Shown piece by piece: positions 33,983-41,291 of a stretch of DNA of 64,000 bases. Location of the stretch: assembly GCA_945870025.1 (NCBI GenBank), contig CAMBQN010000014.1, forward strand, positions 1 through 64,000, read 5' to 3'. The number at the start of each line of letters is the position of its first letter. The first letter of the stretch is position 1. The position numbers were made by a program, and so were the translations under genes. The stretch comes from Akkermansia muciniphila. Lineage in GTDB: Bacteria > Verrucomicrobiota > Kiritimatiellia > RFP12 > JAAYNR01. The notes beneath the pieces are model-generated. The model was not told the DNA's origin, ran no database searches, and saw only the letters and a list, made by a program, of their open reading frames with translations.

Positions 33983-35924
33983 TGGCTTCTCTCCGGTCCT
34001 TCATATCCAGCAATTTACGCTCGACCTTGCGGTTGATGCCGAGCTTTTCACGTTTCTCTTCCAACAGTTGCAGGCAGCGGGCAGCGGCGTCGGCCGCCGA
34101 GTCGCAGACGTGGAACGACGCGCCGAAGTCTTCCTTCGTGCCAGCGTTCAGGTAGTGGGTCACGTTCTCTGAGCCGCTGATGTAGAACGGGTGGCCGAGG
34201 ATCACGTCCACGCCGGAAGCCACAAAGTAGCAGCCGATGGCAATGGCCTTCTCACTCATCCACTCCGGCGCCACGCCCACGGCCGGCACCTTCGAGAGGT
34301 CGTCGCCGAGGCCGCCCTCGTGGACGATCTCCGTGGCCGCCTCCAGCAGGCGCGAGTTGTCCACGCAACTGCCCATGTGCAGGATGGGCGGGATGCCGAC
34401 GGCCTCGCAAACCTCGCGCAGACCGGCGCCGGCGAACTGCAGCGCGGTCTCCGGTGTGAGCCAGCCGCGCTTGCCCGATGAGATGGCGGAACAGCCGGTC
34501 TTGAGGACCAGAACATTCTGCTTGATCAGCTCGGTCGTGAGGTCGTTGGTGTATTCGTCGCTCTTGGACTTGGGGTTGTTGCAGCCGACAATGCCGACCA
34601 CGCCGCGGATGCGCCCCTGCATGATGGCGTCGTTCAGCGGACGGAACGAAGCGCGGTAGGAGCCGCCCAGCATGTACTTGATGGCCTCCACGCTGAAGCC
34701 GGCGACCATCTGCTCGCTGTGCTTCGGGATGAGGACCTTCTTCGGGTCGCGGTTCTTGTAGTTGTCGATCGCGCGTTTGAGGATGGCCTTGGCGGAACCG
34801 ACGCCGTCGTGCTCGTCGAACCGCATGTGCGCGGCGCCGGTGGTCTGGGCCATGTCTGCGGTCGAGACTACCTCGGTGTGGTAGGACTTGGCAACCAGCG
34901 GCAGGCTGGGCATGCAGCACTGCACGTCCACGACCATCATCTCCACGGCGCCGGTGATGATGGCCAGTTCCTGCTGGAGGAAGTTGCCGGCCACCGGGAT
35001 GCCATGGCGCATCAGGATCTCATTGGCGGTGCAGCAGAGGCCGGCCAGGGTCACGCCTTCCGCGCCTGCGGACTTGGCGTAGGCCTTGATCTCCGGATCA
35101 TCCACCATCACGGCCAGCATGTCCGAGAGTGTCGGATCATGGCCGTGCACGATGATGTTGACGGTCTTCTCGCCGAGCACGCCGAGGTTGGCGGCGCCGC
35201 GGATCGGGGTGGGGGTGCCGAAGAGGATGTCCGATGCGATGGTGCCTATGCGCGCGCCGCCCCAGCCGTCTGCCAGCGAGACGCAGAAGGCGTGGCGCAG
35301 AAGGTTGCGGTAGTCGTGGTCCACACCCATGGTGGTGCGGTGCATGGCCTCGACCACCATGCGGTCCACGCCGAAGGGTACCACGCCGTGCTTCTCCCAG
35401 ATGGCCTGCCGCTTGGTTGGTGCGAGCTGCAGCGTCTTGAGCGGCTCCTCCTGCGAGGTGAACTCGCCCAGGAAGAGGTTGGCCAGGTCGAGGGCCACGG
35501 CTTCCTTGGTGCGGCCGATCTCCTCGATCTGGTAGAGGCGCGCGGAGTAGCGCAGGGCGCGCTCGTCCTTGATCTCGTACCCGCCGCCGTGCCCTTGGGC
35601 CACGTTCCGGAGGAGCAGCACGAGGTGGCGCGCATGGTCGGAATGCGCGGCCGTGCCGCCGCTGACCTCGCGCAGGAAGTTGCGGGCCACGATGGTGTCT
35701 GCGTCTGCGCCGCAGACGCCGCGGGGCGACTTGGGCGTGATCCGGCAGGGTCCCATGTGGCAGATCTTGCAGCAGACGCCCTTGGTGCCGAAGGTGCACT
35801 GGTTCTTCTGCGTGTCCATGCGGCTGAAACAGGTGTCCACGCAGTCGCACCCGGCCTTGTCAATCAAGGCGATGGATGCCGCGTCAACGGCCCGGTCGGT
35901 CGATGTCTTTACTTCATTGGCCAT
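33975..35924 (-). CDS. acsA: Carbon monoxide dehydrogenase catalytic subunit
   Basis: The 649-residue Ni-Fe-S CODH (CooS/AcsA). The N-terminus holds the D- and B-cluster cysteines (Cys43, 51, 52, 55, 60 and 71; motif CCKICHMGPC). The C-cluster ligands are present along the chain: His in IVHGHDPTLSD, Cys in GLCCTANE, VQCCMPSL, GIVGCNNP, KTGCSAIS and MGSCVDN; the conserved acid-base Lys lies in WMSEKAIAIG. It reduces CO2 to CO for acetyl-CoA synthase, or oxidises CO in the reverse direction. The stop overlaps the acsB-D start by 8 bases, so the two are coupled. Length and residues are normal for a functional enzyme. Confidence 0.96.
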   Translation of the reverse strand: MANEVKTSTDRAVDAASIALIDKAGCDCVDTCFSRMDTQKNQCTFGTKGVCCKICHMGPCRITPKSPRGVCGADADTIVARNFLREVSGGTAAHSDHARHLVLLLRNVAQGHGGGYEIKDERALRYSARLYQIEEIGRTKEAVALDLANLFLGEFTSQEEPLKTLQLAPTKRQAIWEKHGVVPFGVDRMVVEAMHRTTMGVDHDYRNLLRHAFCVSLADGWGGARIGTIASDILFGTPTPIRGAANLGVLGEKTVNIIVHGHDPTLSDMLAVMVDDPEIKAYAKSAGAEGVTLAGLCCTANEILMRHGIPVAGNFLQQELAIITGAVEMMVVDVQCCMPSLPLVAKSYHTEVVSTADMAQTTGAAHMRFDEHDGVGSAKAILKRAIDNYKNRDPKKVLIPKHSEQMVAGFSVEAIKYMLGGSYRASFRPLNDAIMQGRIRGVVGIVGCNNPKSKSDEYTNDLTTELIKQNVLVLKTGCSAISSGKRGWLTPETALQFAGAGLREVCEAVGIPPILHMGSCVDNSRLLEAATEIVHEGGLGDDLSKVPAVGVAPEWMSEKAIAIGCYFVASGVDVILGHPFYISGSENVTHYLNAGTKEDFGASFHVCDSAADAAARCLQLLEEKREKLGINRKVERKLLDMKDRREANV

Positions 35925-35992
35925 GTTTGCTTTCTCCTAAGCGGGTCTCTTGCCTGCGGCAGTCGTCCTGCCCAAGGGTGTCGTTCATCGCT

Positions 35993-36018
35993 GCTGCGGG
36001 CAAGGGACTGCCCGCAGC
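35993..36018. repeat. 10-bp hairpin between cooC1 and acsA
   Basis: GCTGCGGGCA and its exact complement flank a 6-base loop in the 106-base gap between cooC1 and acsA. A related half (CTTGCCTGCGGCAG...CTGCCC) lies just before it. It may be an attenuator, an mRNA-stabilising hairpin or an interspersed palindromic element; no T-run follows. Confidence 0.55.
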
Positions 36019-36030
36019 TACTGTGTTACG

Positions 36031-36792
36031 TCAGTCAGTAATCGTCTTCAAAAAACCATCCACGCGTTTCACCAGTTCGTTCTCCGCCGGCAGCTCGGCA
36101 ATCGGGCCTCCACGCTCCCCGAGCGCGGCCACCTCGGCGTTGTCCGGCAGCGCCAGCACATAATCGGCGCCGGTTTCGCGCCGGATGGCGTCGAGTTCGT
36201 CCGGCAGTTGATCGTGGCGCAGGCGGTTGACGACCAACGCCAGCTTGCCGTAGGAGACTTCCATCTCCCGGGCCAGCGCGTGCAGGCGGCGCAGGGTTTC
36301 GAGTCCCCGGCGCGAAGGATCGGCCACCATCACCAGCACATCCACCTTCTGCGACAGGCGGCGGGACAGATTCTCCAATCCGGCTTCGTTGTCAATCACG
36401 ATCCACGGATAATGGTGCGCAATCTTCTCCAGCGCCGTCCGCAGCACGTTGTTCGCGTAGCAGTAACAGCCGGGGCCCTCGGGTCGGCCCATGGCGAGAA
36501 AGTCGAAGTCCGCGCCTTCCACCAGACTCTCCGCGATCTTGATCTCCAGCATTTCCTGCTTGGAGATGCCGGCCCCCATCCCTTTGCCGGCGATGATGCG
36601 CGCCTCTTCGCGGGCGCTGCCGATGGTTTGCTTCAATGAAATGCCGAGCACGGTGTCGAGGCAGGTGTTGGGGTCGGCATCCACCGCCAGCACCGGACGC
36701 CGGTTGCCGGCAATCAGTCGCGAAACCACCAGCCCGGAGACCGTGGTTTTGCCGACGCCGCCTTTTCCTGTGATGGCAATGGTGAAGGACAT
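36031..36792 (-). CDS. cooC: CooC-type nickel-insertion ATPase 1
   Basis: A 253-residue MinD-like P-loop ATPase with deviant Walker A GKGGVGKTT near the N-terminus, the switch DADPNTCLD, and the metal-binding Cys-x-Cys in EGPGCYCYANN (dimer-interface CYC). The VVIDNEAGLENLSRR-like block is typical of CooC/AcsF. These proteins load nickel into the CODH C-cluster, or into ACS. The gene lies immediately upstream of acsA. The 5' gap carries a different heptamer array (TTCAGGT). Confidence 0.9.
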   Translation of the reverse strand: MSFTIAITGKGGVGKTTVSGLVVSRLIAGNRRPVLAVDADPNTCLDTVLGISLKQTIGSAREEARIIAGKGMGAGISKQEMLEIKIAESLVEGADFDFLAMGRPEGPGCYCYANNVLRTALEKIAHHYPWIVIDNEAGLENLSRRLSQKVDVLVMVADPSRRGLETLRRLHALAREMEVSYGKLALVVNRLRHDQLPDELDAIRRETGADYVLALPDNAEVAALGERGGPIAELPAENELVKRVDGFLKTITD

Positions 36793-36801
36793 GGGAAAGT
36801 G

Positions 36802-36836
36802 TTCAGGTTTCAGGTTTCAGTGTTCAGGTTTCAGGG
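36802..36836. repeat. Heptamer array of a second type (TTCAGGT x5)
   Basis: Five 7-base units: TTCAGGT, TTCAGGT, TTCAGTG, TTCAGGT, TTCAGGG. They lie between the coiled-coil gene stop and the cooC1 start. The sequence is unrelated to TTCTTGG but the period is the same. Confidence 0.9.
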
Positions 36837-36844
36837 GTTGGGGG

Positions 36845-37051
36845 TTACTTTGCATGTGGTGTGCCGCAGCCATCGCTGATGCGCGCCAGCTCGGTGCGAC
36901 GCTCGGCCAGCTTCTCCTGGATCTGCTCGATCTGCCGGCTGCGCTCCGGCGCTTTCGGCTGCTCCGTCAGGCCGACAATCTGCTCCTCCAACGCATCCAC
37001 TTCGGCCATCAGGCTCTGGTATTTCTTCCGTGCGATTTCATTGGCTGTCAT
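36845..37051 (-). CDS. Small coiled-coil protein between two cooC genes
   Basis: A 68-residue, highly charged, helical protein (MTANEIARKKYQSLMAEVDA, then IEQIQEKLAERRTELARI) predicted to form a short coiled coil. I do not recognise a family. It lies 6 bases after cooC2 and upstream of cooC1 on the same strand, so it is probably part of the CODH maturation operon. The C-terminal GCGTPHAK offers one Cys and one His. Confidence 0.55.
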   Translation of the reverse strand: MTANEIARKKYQSLMAEVDALEEQIVGLTEQPKAPERSRQIEQIQEKLAERRTELARISDGCGTPHAK

Positions 37052-37057
37052 GGTTTA

Positions 37058-37831
37058 TCATCCTTTCTCCAGCTTGTCCAGAATGTCCTCAAACTTTTGC
37101 AGCAATTCCGGCTGCATGTCATCCAGCACGGAGCGTCCTTCGCGGTCGGCGCCGCGCAGTTGTTCGGTGTAAGGGATCATGCCCAGCAGCTCCTCGTCAC
37201 GGAAGGCCGCCCGCACAAAAGCCTCATCCGCAGGGCTGGTGATTTTGTTCCCCACCACGCGAAATCGGCGCAAGCCGATTTCGGCGCCGAGGGTCTTCAC
37301 GTGGCGTGCGGTTTCGATCGAACGCTGGCCGGGTTCGACCACGATGATCAGGGTGTCCACGCCGTGCGTGGTGCCACGGCCGAGGTGTTCAATCCCCGCC
37401 TCCATGTCCATGACCAGCGCCTCATTGCGATGCAGCACGACGTTGGAAACCAGCGCCTTCAGCAGCACGTTCTCCGGGCAGGCGCAGCCGCCGCCGCCGC
37501 GCGTAACCGCCCCGAGCACCAGCAAGGCCACGCCCGCATGCCGCCAGGCGTAGGCGTCGGCAATGTCGGCGACATCCGGGTTCATCTTGAACATCTGCCC
37601 GAACTTGCCGGCCTGGGCGCCGGTGCGCTCCTCGATCAGGGCGATCTGCCGGGCGATCGGCACGATTCGCTCTCGCACGGCTGCTGGAATTCCCAGCGAG
37701 GCCGCCAGGTTGGCGTCCGGGTCGGCATCCACGGCCAGCACGGTGCGGCCACGCCGCACCAGCAGCAGCGCGAGCGCTGCTGCCAGCGTGGATTTGCCCA
37801 CGCCGCCTTTACCGCTGATGGCGAGTTTCAT
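37058..37831 (-). CDS. cooC: CooC-type nickel-insertion ATPase 2
   Basis: A 257-residue paralogue of cooC1: deviant Walker A GKGGVGKST at residues of about 7-15, DADPDANLAASLG, and the Cys-x-Cys metal site GGGGCACPENVLLKAL. Two CooC-like ATPases beside acsA and acsB suggest one for CODH and one for the A-cluster of ACS, as with the acetogen paralogues CooC and AcsF; which is which cannot be told. The start ATG at 37831 directly abuts heptamer array R7 on the coding strand (…CCAAGAAC then ATG). The frame stays open upstream through the array, adding 47 repeat-like codons that I exclude. Confidence 0.9.
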   Translation of the reverse strand: MKLAISGKGGVGKSTLAAALALLLVRRGRTVLAVDADPDANLAASLGIPAAVRERIVPIARQIALIEERTGAQAGKFGQMFKMNPDVADIADAYAWRHAGVALLVLGAVTRGGGGCACPENVLLKALVSNVVLHRNEALVMDMEAGIEHLGRGTTHGVDTLIIVVEPGQRSIETARHVKTLGAEIGLRRFRVVGNKITSPADEAFVRAAFRDEELLGMIPYTEQLRGADREGRSVLDDMQPELLQKFEDILDKLEKG

Positions 37832-37832
37832 G

Positions 37833-37888
37833 TTCTTGGTTCTTGGTTCTTGGTTCTTGGTTCTTGGTTCGTGGTTCGTGGTTCTTCG
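37833..37888. repeat. Heptamer array R7 (TTCTTGG family x8)
   Basis: Eight units: TTCTTGG x5, TTCGTGG x2, TTCTTCG. It begins one base after the cooC2 start codon. Its inverted partner is R7b at 37948, with a 59-base spacer containing a GC-rich imperfect palindrome (GCGGCTCGTGAGGCCGC). Confidence 0.95.
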
Positions 37889-37947
37889 TTGCGGCTCGTG
37901 AGGCCGCTCGCCCTCCAGGTTGGAGCGTATGCGGCTGGCGACAGCAA

Positions 37948-37975
37948 CCAAGAACGACGAACAAAGAACCACGAA
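37948..37975. repeat. Heptamer array R7b (CCAAGAA family x4)
   Basis: Four units: CCAAGAA, CGACGAA, CAAAGAA, CCACGAA. It lies directly after the zinc-ribbon gene stop, in inverted orientation to R7. Confidence 0.9.
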
Positions 37976-37981
37976 CGATTC

Positions 37982-38218
37982 CTATTGCTTATCCTTCTTC
38001 ACTTCCCGTCCGAGACATTTCTCCGCTTCCTTGCACCATTTCGCACAGGCCAGATCCAGGCGCGGGTTGCGCACCTCACGCTTACAGCCGGCGCAGATCC
38101 GCACAGGTTCGTCCTTCCAGAACTCGATCTCTGCGCCGCACTGCGGGCAGGCGACCTGAAAGATATCTTCCGGTCTCCAGTAGCGCTGATCCTGGCCTGG
38201 GCAATGGACGTCGCTCAT
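37982..38218 (-). CDS. Small cysteine-rich zinc-ribbon protein
   Basis: A 78-residue protein that starts CPGQDQRYWRPEDIF and has two CxxC pairs (ACPQCGAE and ICAGCKRE) followed by DLACAKWCKEAEKCLG, eight or more cysteines in all. I recall this pattern, with a CPGQD start and a final CAxWCxxAExCLG, from proteins encoded near CODH/ACS and corrinoid genes, sometimes joined to a phosphohydrolase domain. Binding of zinc or an Fe-S cluster is likely; the role is unknown. The ATG at 38218 is chosen because upstream codons are repeat-derived. Confidence 0.7.
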   Translation of the reverse strand: MSDVHCPGQDQRYWRPEDIFQVACPQCGAEIEFWKDEPVRICAGCKREVRNPRLDLACAKWCKEAEKCLGREVKKDKQ

Positions 38219-38237
38219 GAAACATCCCCGTTTGTCG

Positions 38238-38265
38238 TTCTTGGTTCCTCGTTCTTGGTTCTTTG
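38238..38265. repeat. Heptamer array R8 (TTCTTGG family x4)
   Basis: Units TTCTTGG, TTCCTCG, TTCTTGG, TTCTTTG. It forms an inverted pair with R8b (38294-38321) across a 28-base spacer that itself begins TTGG and ends CCAA, so about 84 bases could form one long hairpin. Confidence 0.93.
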
Positions 38266-38293
38266 TTGGAGCGATGCGCGTATCCGTTGCCAA

Positions 38294-38321
38294 CCAAGAA
38301 CGAAGAACCAAGAACGAAGAA
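38294..38321. repeat. Heptamer array R8b (CCAAGAA/CGAAGAA x4)
   Basis: Units CCAAGAA, CGAAGAA, CCAAGAA, CGAAGAA in alternation. Inverted partner of R8, next to the methyltransferase gene stop. Confidence 0.93.
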
Positions 38322-38336
38322 CGATGCCGTCCGATC

Positions 38337-39398
38337 TCAGAACTTGTACGTGGCCTTCATCGCCTTCGACAGGGCGCTGAGGGACTCGAAAACCTTCATC
38401 GCGTCTGCCGGGTCCAGCGAGCCGGTGCCGCACGAGGGGGTGATGAGCGCCTGAGCGGCGATCTGCTGCCGGTCGATCCCCGTGGCAGCCAGGTGCTGCA
38501 TTCCCTGCTCGAGCTTGGCGGCGAGCGACTCGACCGTCTGCTCCCGGATGATCGAGGAGGTCGGCACTACGCCCCAGGCCAAGAGTCCGCCTTTGTTCAG
38601 ATGGGCCTTGACGCTGGCGGCGTACATGGCAATGGTTTCGCCGAAGCCGAAGGCATCGAAGTTCACGATGTCCACGCCAGCATCGATCAGGATGCTCCAC
38701 TCGGTGTTGCCGCAGCAATGCACGCCTGCGAGCGCGCCGTCGGCGTGGATCGCCTCGACGACCTCGTTGACGCGCGCCACGACGTCTTCGCGCTTGACCG
38801 ATACGTAGGTCGAGCTGCCGAAAGCCGAGAGGATCGGCTCGTCAATGAAGCAGATCACGCGCTCCGCATAGGGGCGGAACTTCTGGATCTGCCAGCGGCA
38901 CTTCATGGCCAGAGCCTTGACGATCATGTCGAGAAATTCCTCGTTGTAGTAGATGGCGCGTTTGTTCTCGTCCACGAGTGTGAGCGCGAAGCTGCACGGG
39001 CCGGTGGTCTGCACCTTGACGGCTGGGAGTTTGCGTCCCAGAGCCTTCAGCTTCTTCTCGAGCGCCGGGATGCCGCGGGAGAATTCGGGACCGATCGCCA
39101 GGGCAGAGCAGTCGCCGGTCTCGGTCGAGGTCATGTACTTCTCGTAGAACTGCGCGAAGGCATCCGAGTAGTCCTGGTTGGTCTGGAAGAACATGCGCTG
39201 CTTTTCGCGGTCGATCACCGCACAGGGCATCCCCTCGGAGTACTGGATCTCCATCTGCTCGTTCATGCCGAACTTCGGCAGTTGTGGCCAGATCGGCGCC
39301 TCGGAGAGGTGCTTCAGCGAAACATCTACGGCATAGTCGGCATTGTCAAACGGCATGCTGCCAATGGCAGTGGCCATGAATTTGGGTTGGAAGGACAT
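38337..39398 (-). CDS. MetE/UroD-like cobalamin methyltransferase
   Basis: A 353-residue single-domain protein of the MetE C-terminal / UroD superfamily (ATAIGSMPF start, then QTTGPCSFALTL, ICFIDEPILSAFGSSTY, GVHCCGNTEWSILIDAGVD and PSCGTGSL). The His-Cys of GVHCCGN and the Cys of PSCGTG are the expected zinc ligands that activate a thiol or accept a methyl group. It is far too short for methionine synthase MetE, which has two barrels. Similar genes accompany CODH/ACS clusters. It may move methyl groups between CFeSP-type corrinoid and another carrier. The start at 39398 follows GAGGAACGAACG, a ribosome-site-like stretch supplied by the heptamer array. Confidence 0.78.
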   Translation of the reverse strand: MSFQPKFMATAIGSMPFDNADYAVDVSLKHLSEAPIWPQLPKFGMNEQMEIQYSEGMPCAVIDREKQRMFFQTNQDYSDAFAQFYEKYMTSTETGDCSALAIGPEFSRGIPALEKKLKALGRKLPAVKVQTTGPCSFALTLVDENKRAIYYNEEFLDMIVKALAMKCRWQIQKFRPYAERVICFIDEPILSAFGSSTYVSVKREDVVARVNEVVEAIHADGALAGVHCCGNTEWSILIDAGVDIVNFDAFGFGETIAMYAASVKAHLNKGGLLAWGVVPTSSIIREQTVESLAAKLEQGMQHLAATGIDRQQIAAQALITPSCGTGSLDPADAMKVFESLSALSKAMKATYKF

Positions 39399-39404
39399 CG
39401 TTCG

Positions 39405-39467
39405 TTCCTCGTTCTTCGTTCGTAGTTCTTGGTTTTTAGTTCTTGGTGCCGCGTTCTTGGTTTCTGG
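39405..39467. repeat. Heptamer array R9 (degenerate TTCTTGG family x9)
   Basis: Nine units in register, several decayed: TTCCTCG, TTCTTCG, TTCGTAG, TTCTTGG, TTTTTAG, TTCTTGG, TGCCGCG, TTCTTGG, TTTCTGG. It lies just upstream of the methyltransferase start. Inverted partner R9b is at 39512. Confidence 0.88.
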
Positions 39468-39511
39468 TTAAGAGGCTGCCGCGTGATTTCGTGTGCTGAG
39501 CATTCTCCCAA

Positions 39512-39539
39512 CCAAGAACCAAGAACGAAGAACCAAGAA
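39512..39539. repeat. Heptamer array R9b (CCAAGAA x4)
   Basis: Units CCAAGAA, CCAAGAA, CGAAGAA, CCAAGAA directly after the homocysteine methyltransferase-like stop, inverted to R9 across 44 bases. Confidence 0.93.
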
Positions 39540-39552
39540 CGAACATTTACTT

Positions 39553-40449
39553 CTACTTCTTCAGCCCATCCACCGCCTTGCGGATGGCGTTGATGTGGGC
39601 GGGCGTGGTGCCGCAGCAGCCGCCGATGATGTTTGCGCCGGCAGCGACCAGCGCCGGGACCAGCTTGGCCATGTCTGCCGGAGTGTCCGGGAAGATGTCC
39701 GCGCCGTTCACGCTCTTCGGCAGGCCGGCGTTGGCATGCACGAGGATCGGCGTGGTCGGGGTGGCCTCGCGCATTTCGCGCACAATCTCGATCATGCGTT
39801 CCATGCCATTGCCGCAGTTGGTGCCGATGACATGCGCGCCAGCCTCGACCAGGGCCCTAGCCGCATCGGCCGGAGAGACGCCCATCATGGTGCGGTATTC
39901 ATCCTTCGTGTTCTTCTCAAAGGTGAAGGTGCAGATGACCTCGCAGGAGGTGTGTTTGCGGGCAGCCTGAACGGCCAGAACAGCTTCGTCAATGGCGCTC
40001 ATGGTCTCGATGCAGAGCGCATCCGCGCCGCCCTTGGCCAGCGCCACGGACTGCTCCCGGAAGGATTCGAAGATCTGCTCCTCGCTGACGTCGCCCAAAG
40101 CCAGCATCTGGCCGGTGGGGCCGACTGAGGCGATTACCCACTTGTCGGGACCGGCGGCCTGACGGGAGATCCGGGCCGCGGCTTCGTTGATCGCGGCGAC
40201 GCGGCCTTCCAAACCAAAGTGCTTCAGCTTGAAGGAGGTGCCACCAAAGCTGTCGCTTTCAATCATGTCCGCGCCAGCCTGAATGTAGCTGCGGCCGATG
40301 TCCTCCACGTCCGCGGCGTGCTCGATGTTCCAGAGTTCCGGACATTCGCCCGGCTTCATCCCCTTCTTCTGCAGGAAGGTGCCCCAGGCGCCGTCCGACA
40401 CCAGAATGCGGCCACTCTTGATGGCTGCGACGATCTTCTGTTTTGCCAT
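39553..40449 (-). CDS. Homocysteine S-methyltransferase-domain protein
   Basis: A 298-residue protein equal to the N-terminal (homocysteine-binding) barrel of cobalamin-dependent methionine synthase MetH. It has ILVSDGAWGTFLQ, ESDSFGGTSFKL, the first zinc Cys in GTNCGNG and the paired cysteines in GGCCGTTPAHI. It can therefore activate a thiol as methyl acceptor. Free-standing MetH-type domains occur in CODH/ACS and methylotrophic loci, where they work with a corrinoid protein. With no acsE in the window, it and the MetE-like protein are the visible methyltransfer candidates. The start has AAGGAG nine bases upstream. It is not repeat-associated at its 5' end. Confidence 0.85.
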   Translation of the reverse strand: MAKQKIVAAIKSGRILVSDGAWGTFLQKKGMKPGECPELWNIEHAADVEDIGRSYIQAGADMIESDSFGGTSFKLKHFGLEGRVAAINEAAARISRQAAGPDKWVIASVGPTGQMLALGDVSEEQIFESFREQSVALAKGGADALCIETMSAIDEAVLAVQAARKHTSCEVICTFTFEKNTKDEYRTMMGVSPADAARALVEAGAHVIGTNCGNGMERMIEIVREMREATPTTPILVHANAGLPKSVNGADIFPDTPADMAKLVPALVAAGANIIGGCCGTTPAHINAIRKAVDGLKK

Positions 40450-40547
40450 GATCTTGTCTCCTTGTTGCTTGACTCGAAACCACGCTGCGCGCCGGGCGCA
40501 TGCAATTGACGGCGGAGCCGGCGGCCCCGCCCCTTACCGGTTTGTGC

Positions 40548-41291
40548 TCACGATTGGGTCTGCTGCAATCCTTTTTCCAAAAATTCGTACCAAGCATCCA
40601 TGCCAGCGCCGGTGGCGGTCGCGACTTCCAAAATCTGCGCGTCCGGTGCCACCCGAGCAACATTGGCACGCGCCTTGATTCGGTCGAAGCCAGAAACCGC
40701 CGCTGGGGCAGTGTCATGGATCACCACCGCCGACGCGTCCTTGAAAATAAAAGGGAATTTTAGCGGTTTACTCTCGCCATTGGCAAGCGAAAAAAGCGCC
40801 ACGCGCACGGTTTCGCCAAGGTCATACACAGACTGGGCTGCGGCGCTGCCGCCATTTTCCAGCAGGACGATCTCGGTCGTGTCCAGATCCAGGTGGTTAA
40901 GCGCATGGGCGATTCCGTGGGCATCCAATGAAACATTCTCGTTGTCCAGTGCTGGGCTGTCGCCGTGTGCGTGGCCGTCGTGGTCATGATGGGCGTGGAT
41001 CTGATCTAGAAATTCGCTCGTGACGACGCGGAGTTTCCTCCGTAGACCATATTCGGCCACGGTGCGGTCGACCAAGGATCGCACACCGGACCCGGCGAAC
41101 GAGAGGAGATTGACCACAAAGACGCGCTTGGCAATGAAAAATCCGCGATTTCGCTCGGCCAGACGGTCGTGGCGGGAGAGCTCCGCCGCCTCGGGTTCGT
41201 GGATGTGTGCGCGGGGCGCGGCATGCGCATGCGCCAACGTGTGGCCACGCTGCCGTAAGGTGGGATCCGAACATCCGCATTTTTCGCACAT
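40548..41291 (-). CDS. HypB-like nickel protein with a degenerate GTPase
   Basis: A 247-residue homologue of HypB, the GTPase that supplies nickel to hydrogenase. The N-terminal nickel motif MCEKCGC is intact, and His-rich stretches follow (HTLAHAHAAPRAHIH, then HAHHDHDGHAHG). The family frame is clear (SLDAHGIAHALNHLDLD, VYDLGETVRVALFSLANGE, KPLKFPFIFKDA, TGAGMDAWYEFL). Yet the P-loop is GSGVRS (residues 67-72) where GxGKT is required, the specificity motif N/TKxD is replaced by IHDT (191-194), and the G-domain metal ligands (CH before LDAH and the Cys of GNLVC) are lost. It probably binds or stores nickel for CODH/ACS without hydrolysing GTP. It is the first gene of the acs locus. Confidence 0.85.
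   Translation of the reverse strand: MCEKCGCSDPTLRQRGHTLAHAHAAPRAHIHEPEAAELSRHDRLAERNRGFFIAKRVFVVNLLSFAGSGVRSLVDRTVAEYGLRRKLRVVTSEFLDQIHAHHDHDGHAHGDSPALDNENVSLDAHGIAHALNHLDLDTTEIVLLENGGSAAAQSVYDLGETVRVALFSLANGESKPLKFPFIFKDASAVVIHDTAPAAVSGFDRIKARANVARVAPDAQILEVATATGAGMDAWYEFLEKGLQQTQS

Noticed and set aside
37832-37972. Extended N-terminus for CooC2 (47 more residues)
   Set aside because: The extra residues come from the heptamer array and spacer; CooC homology starts exactly at the ATG at 37831.
38337-39398. Cobalamin-independent methionine synthase MetE
   Set aside because: It has only one barrel of about 350 residues, whereas MetE has two and about 750 residues.
26508-39539. CRISPR array
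   Set aside because: The repeats are 7 bases with no spacers, and no cas genes are present.
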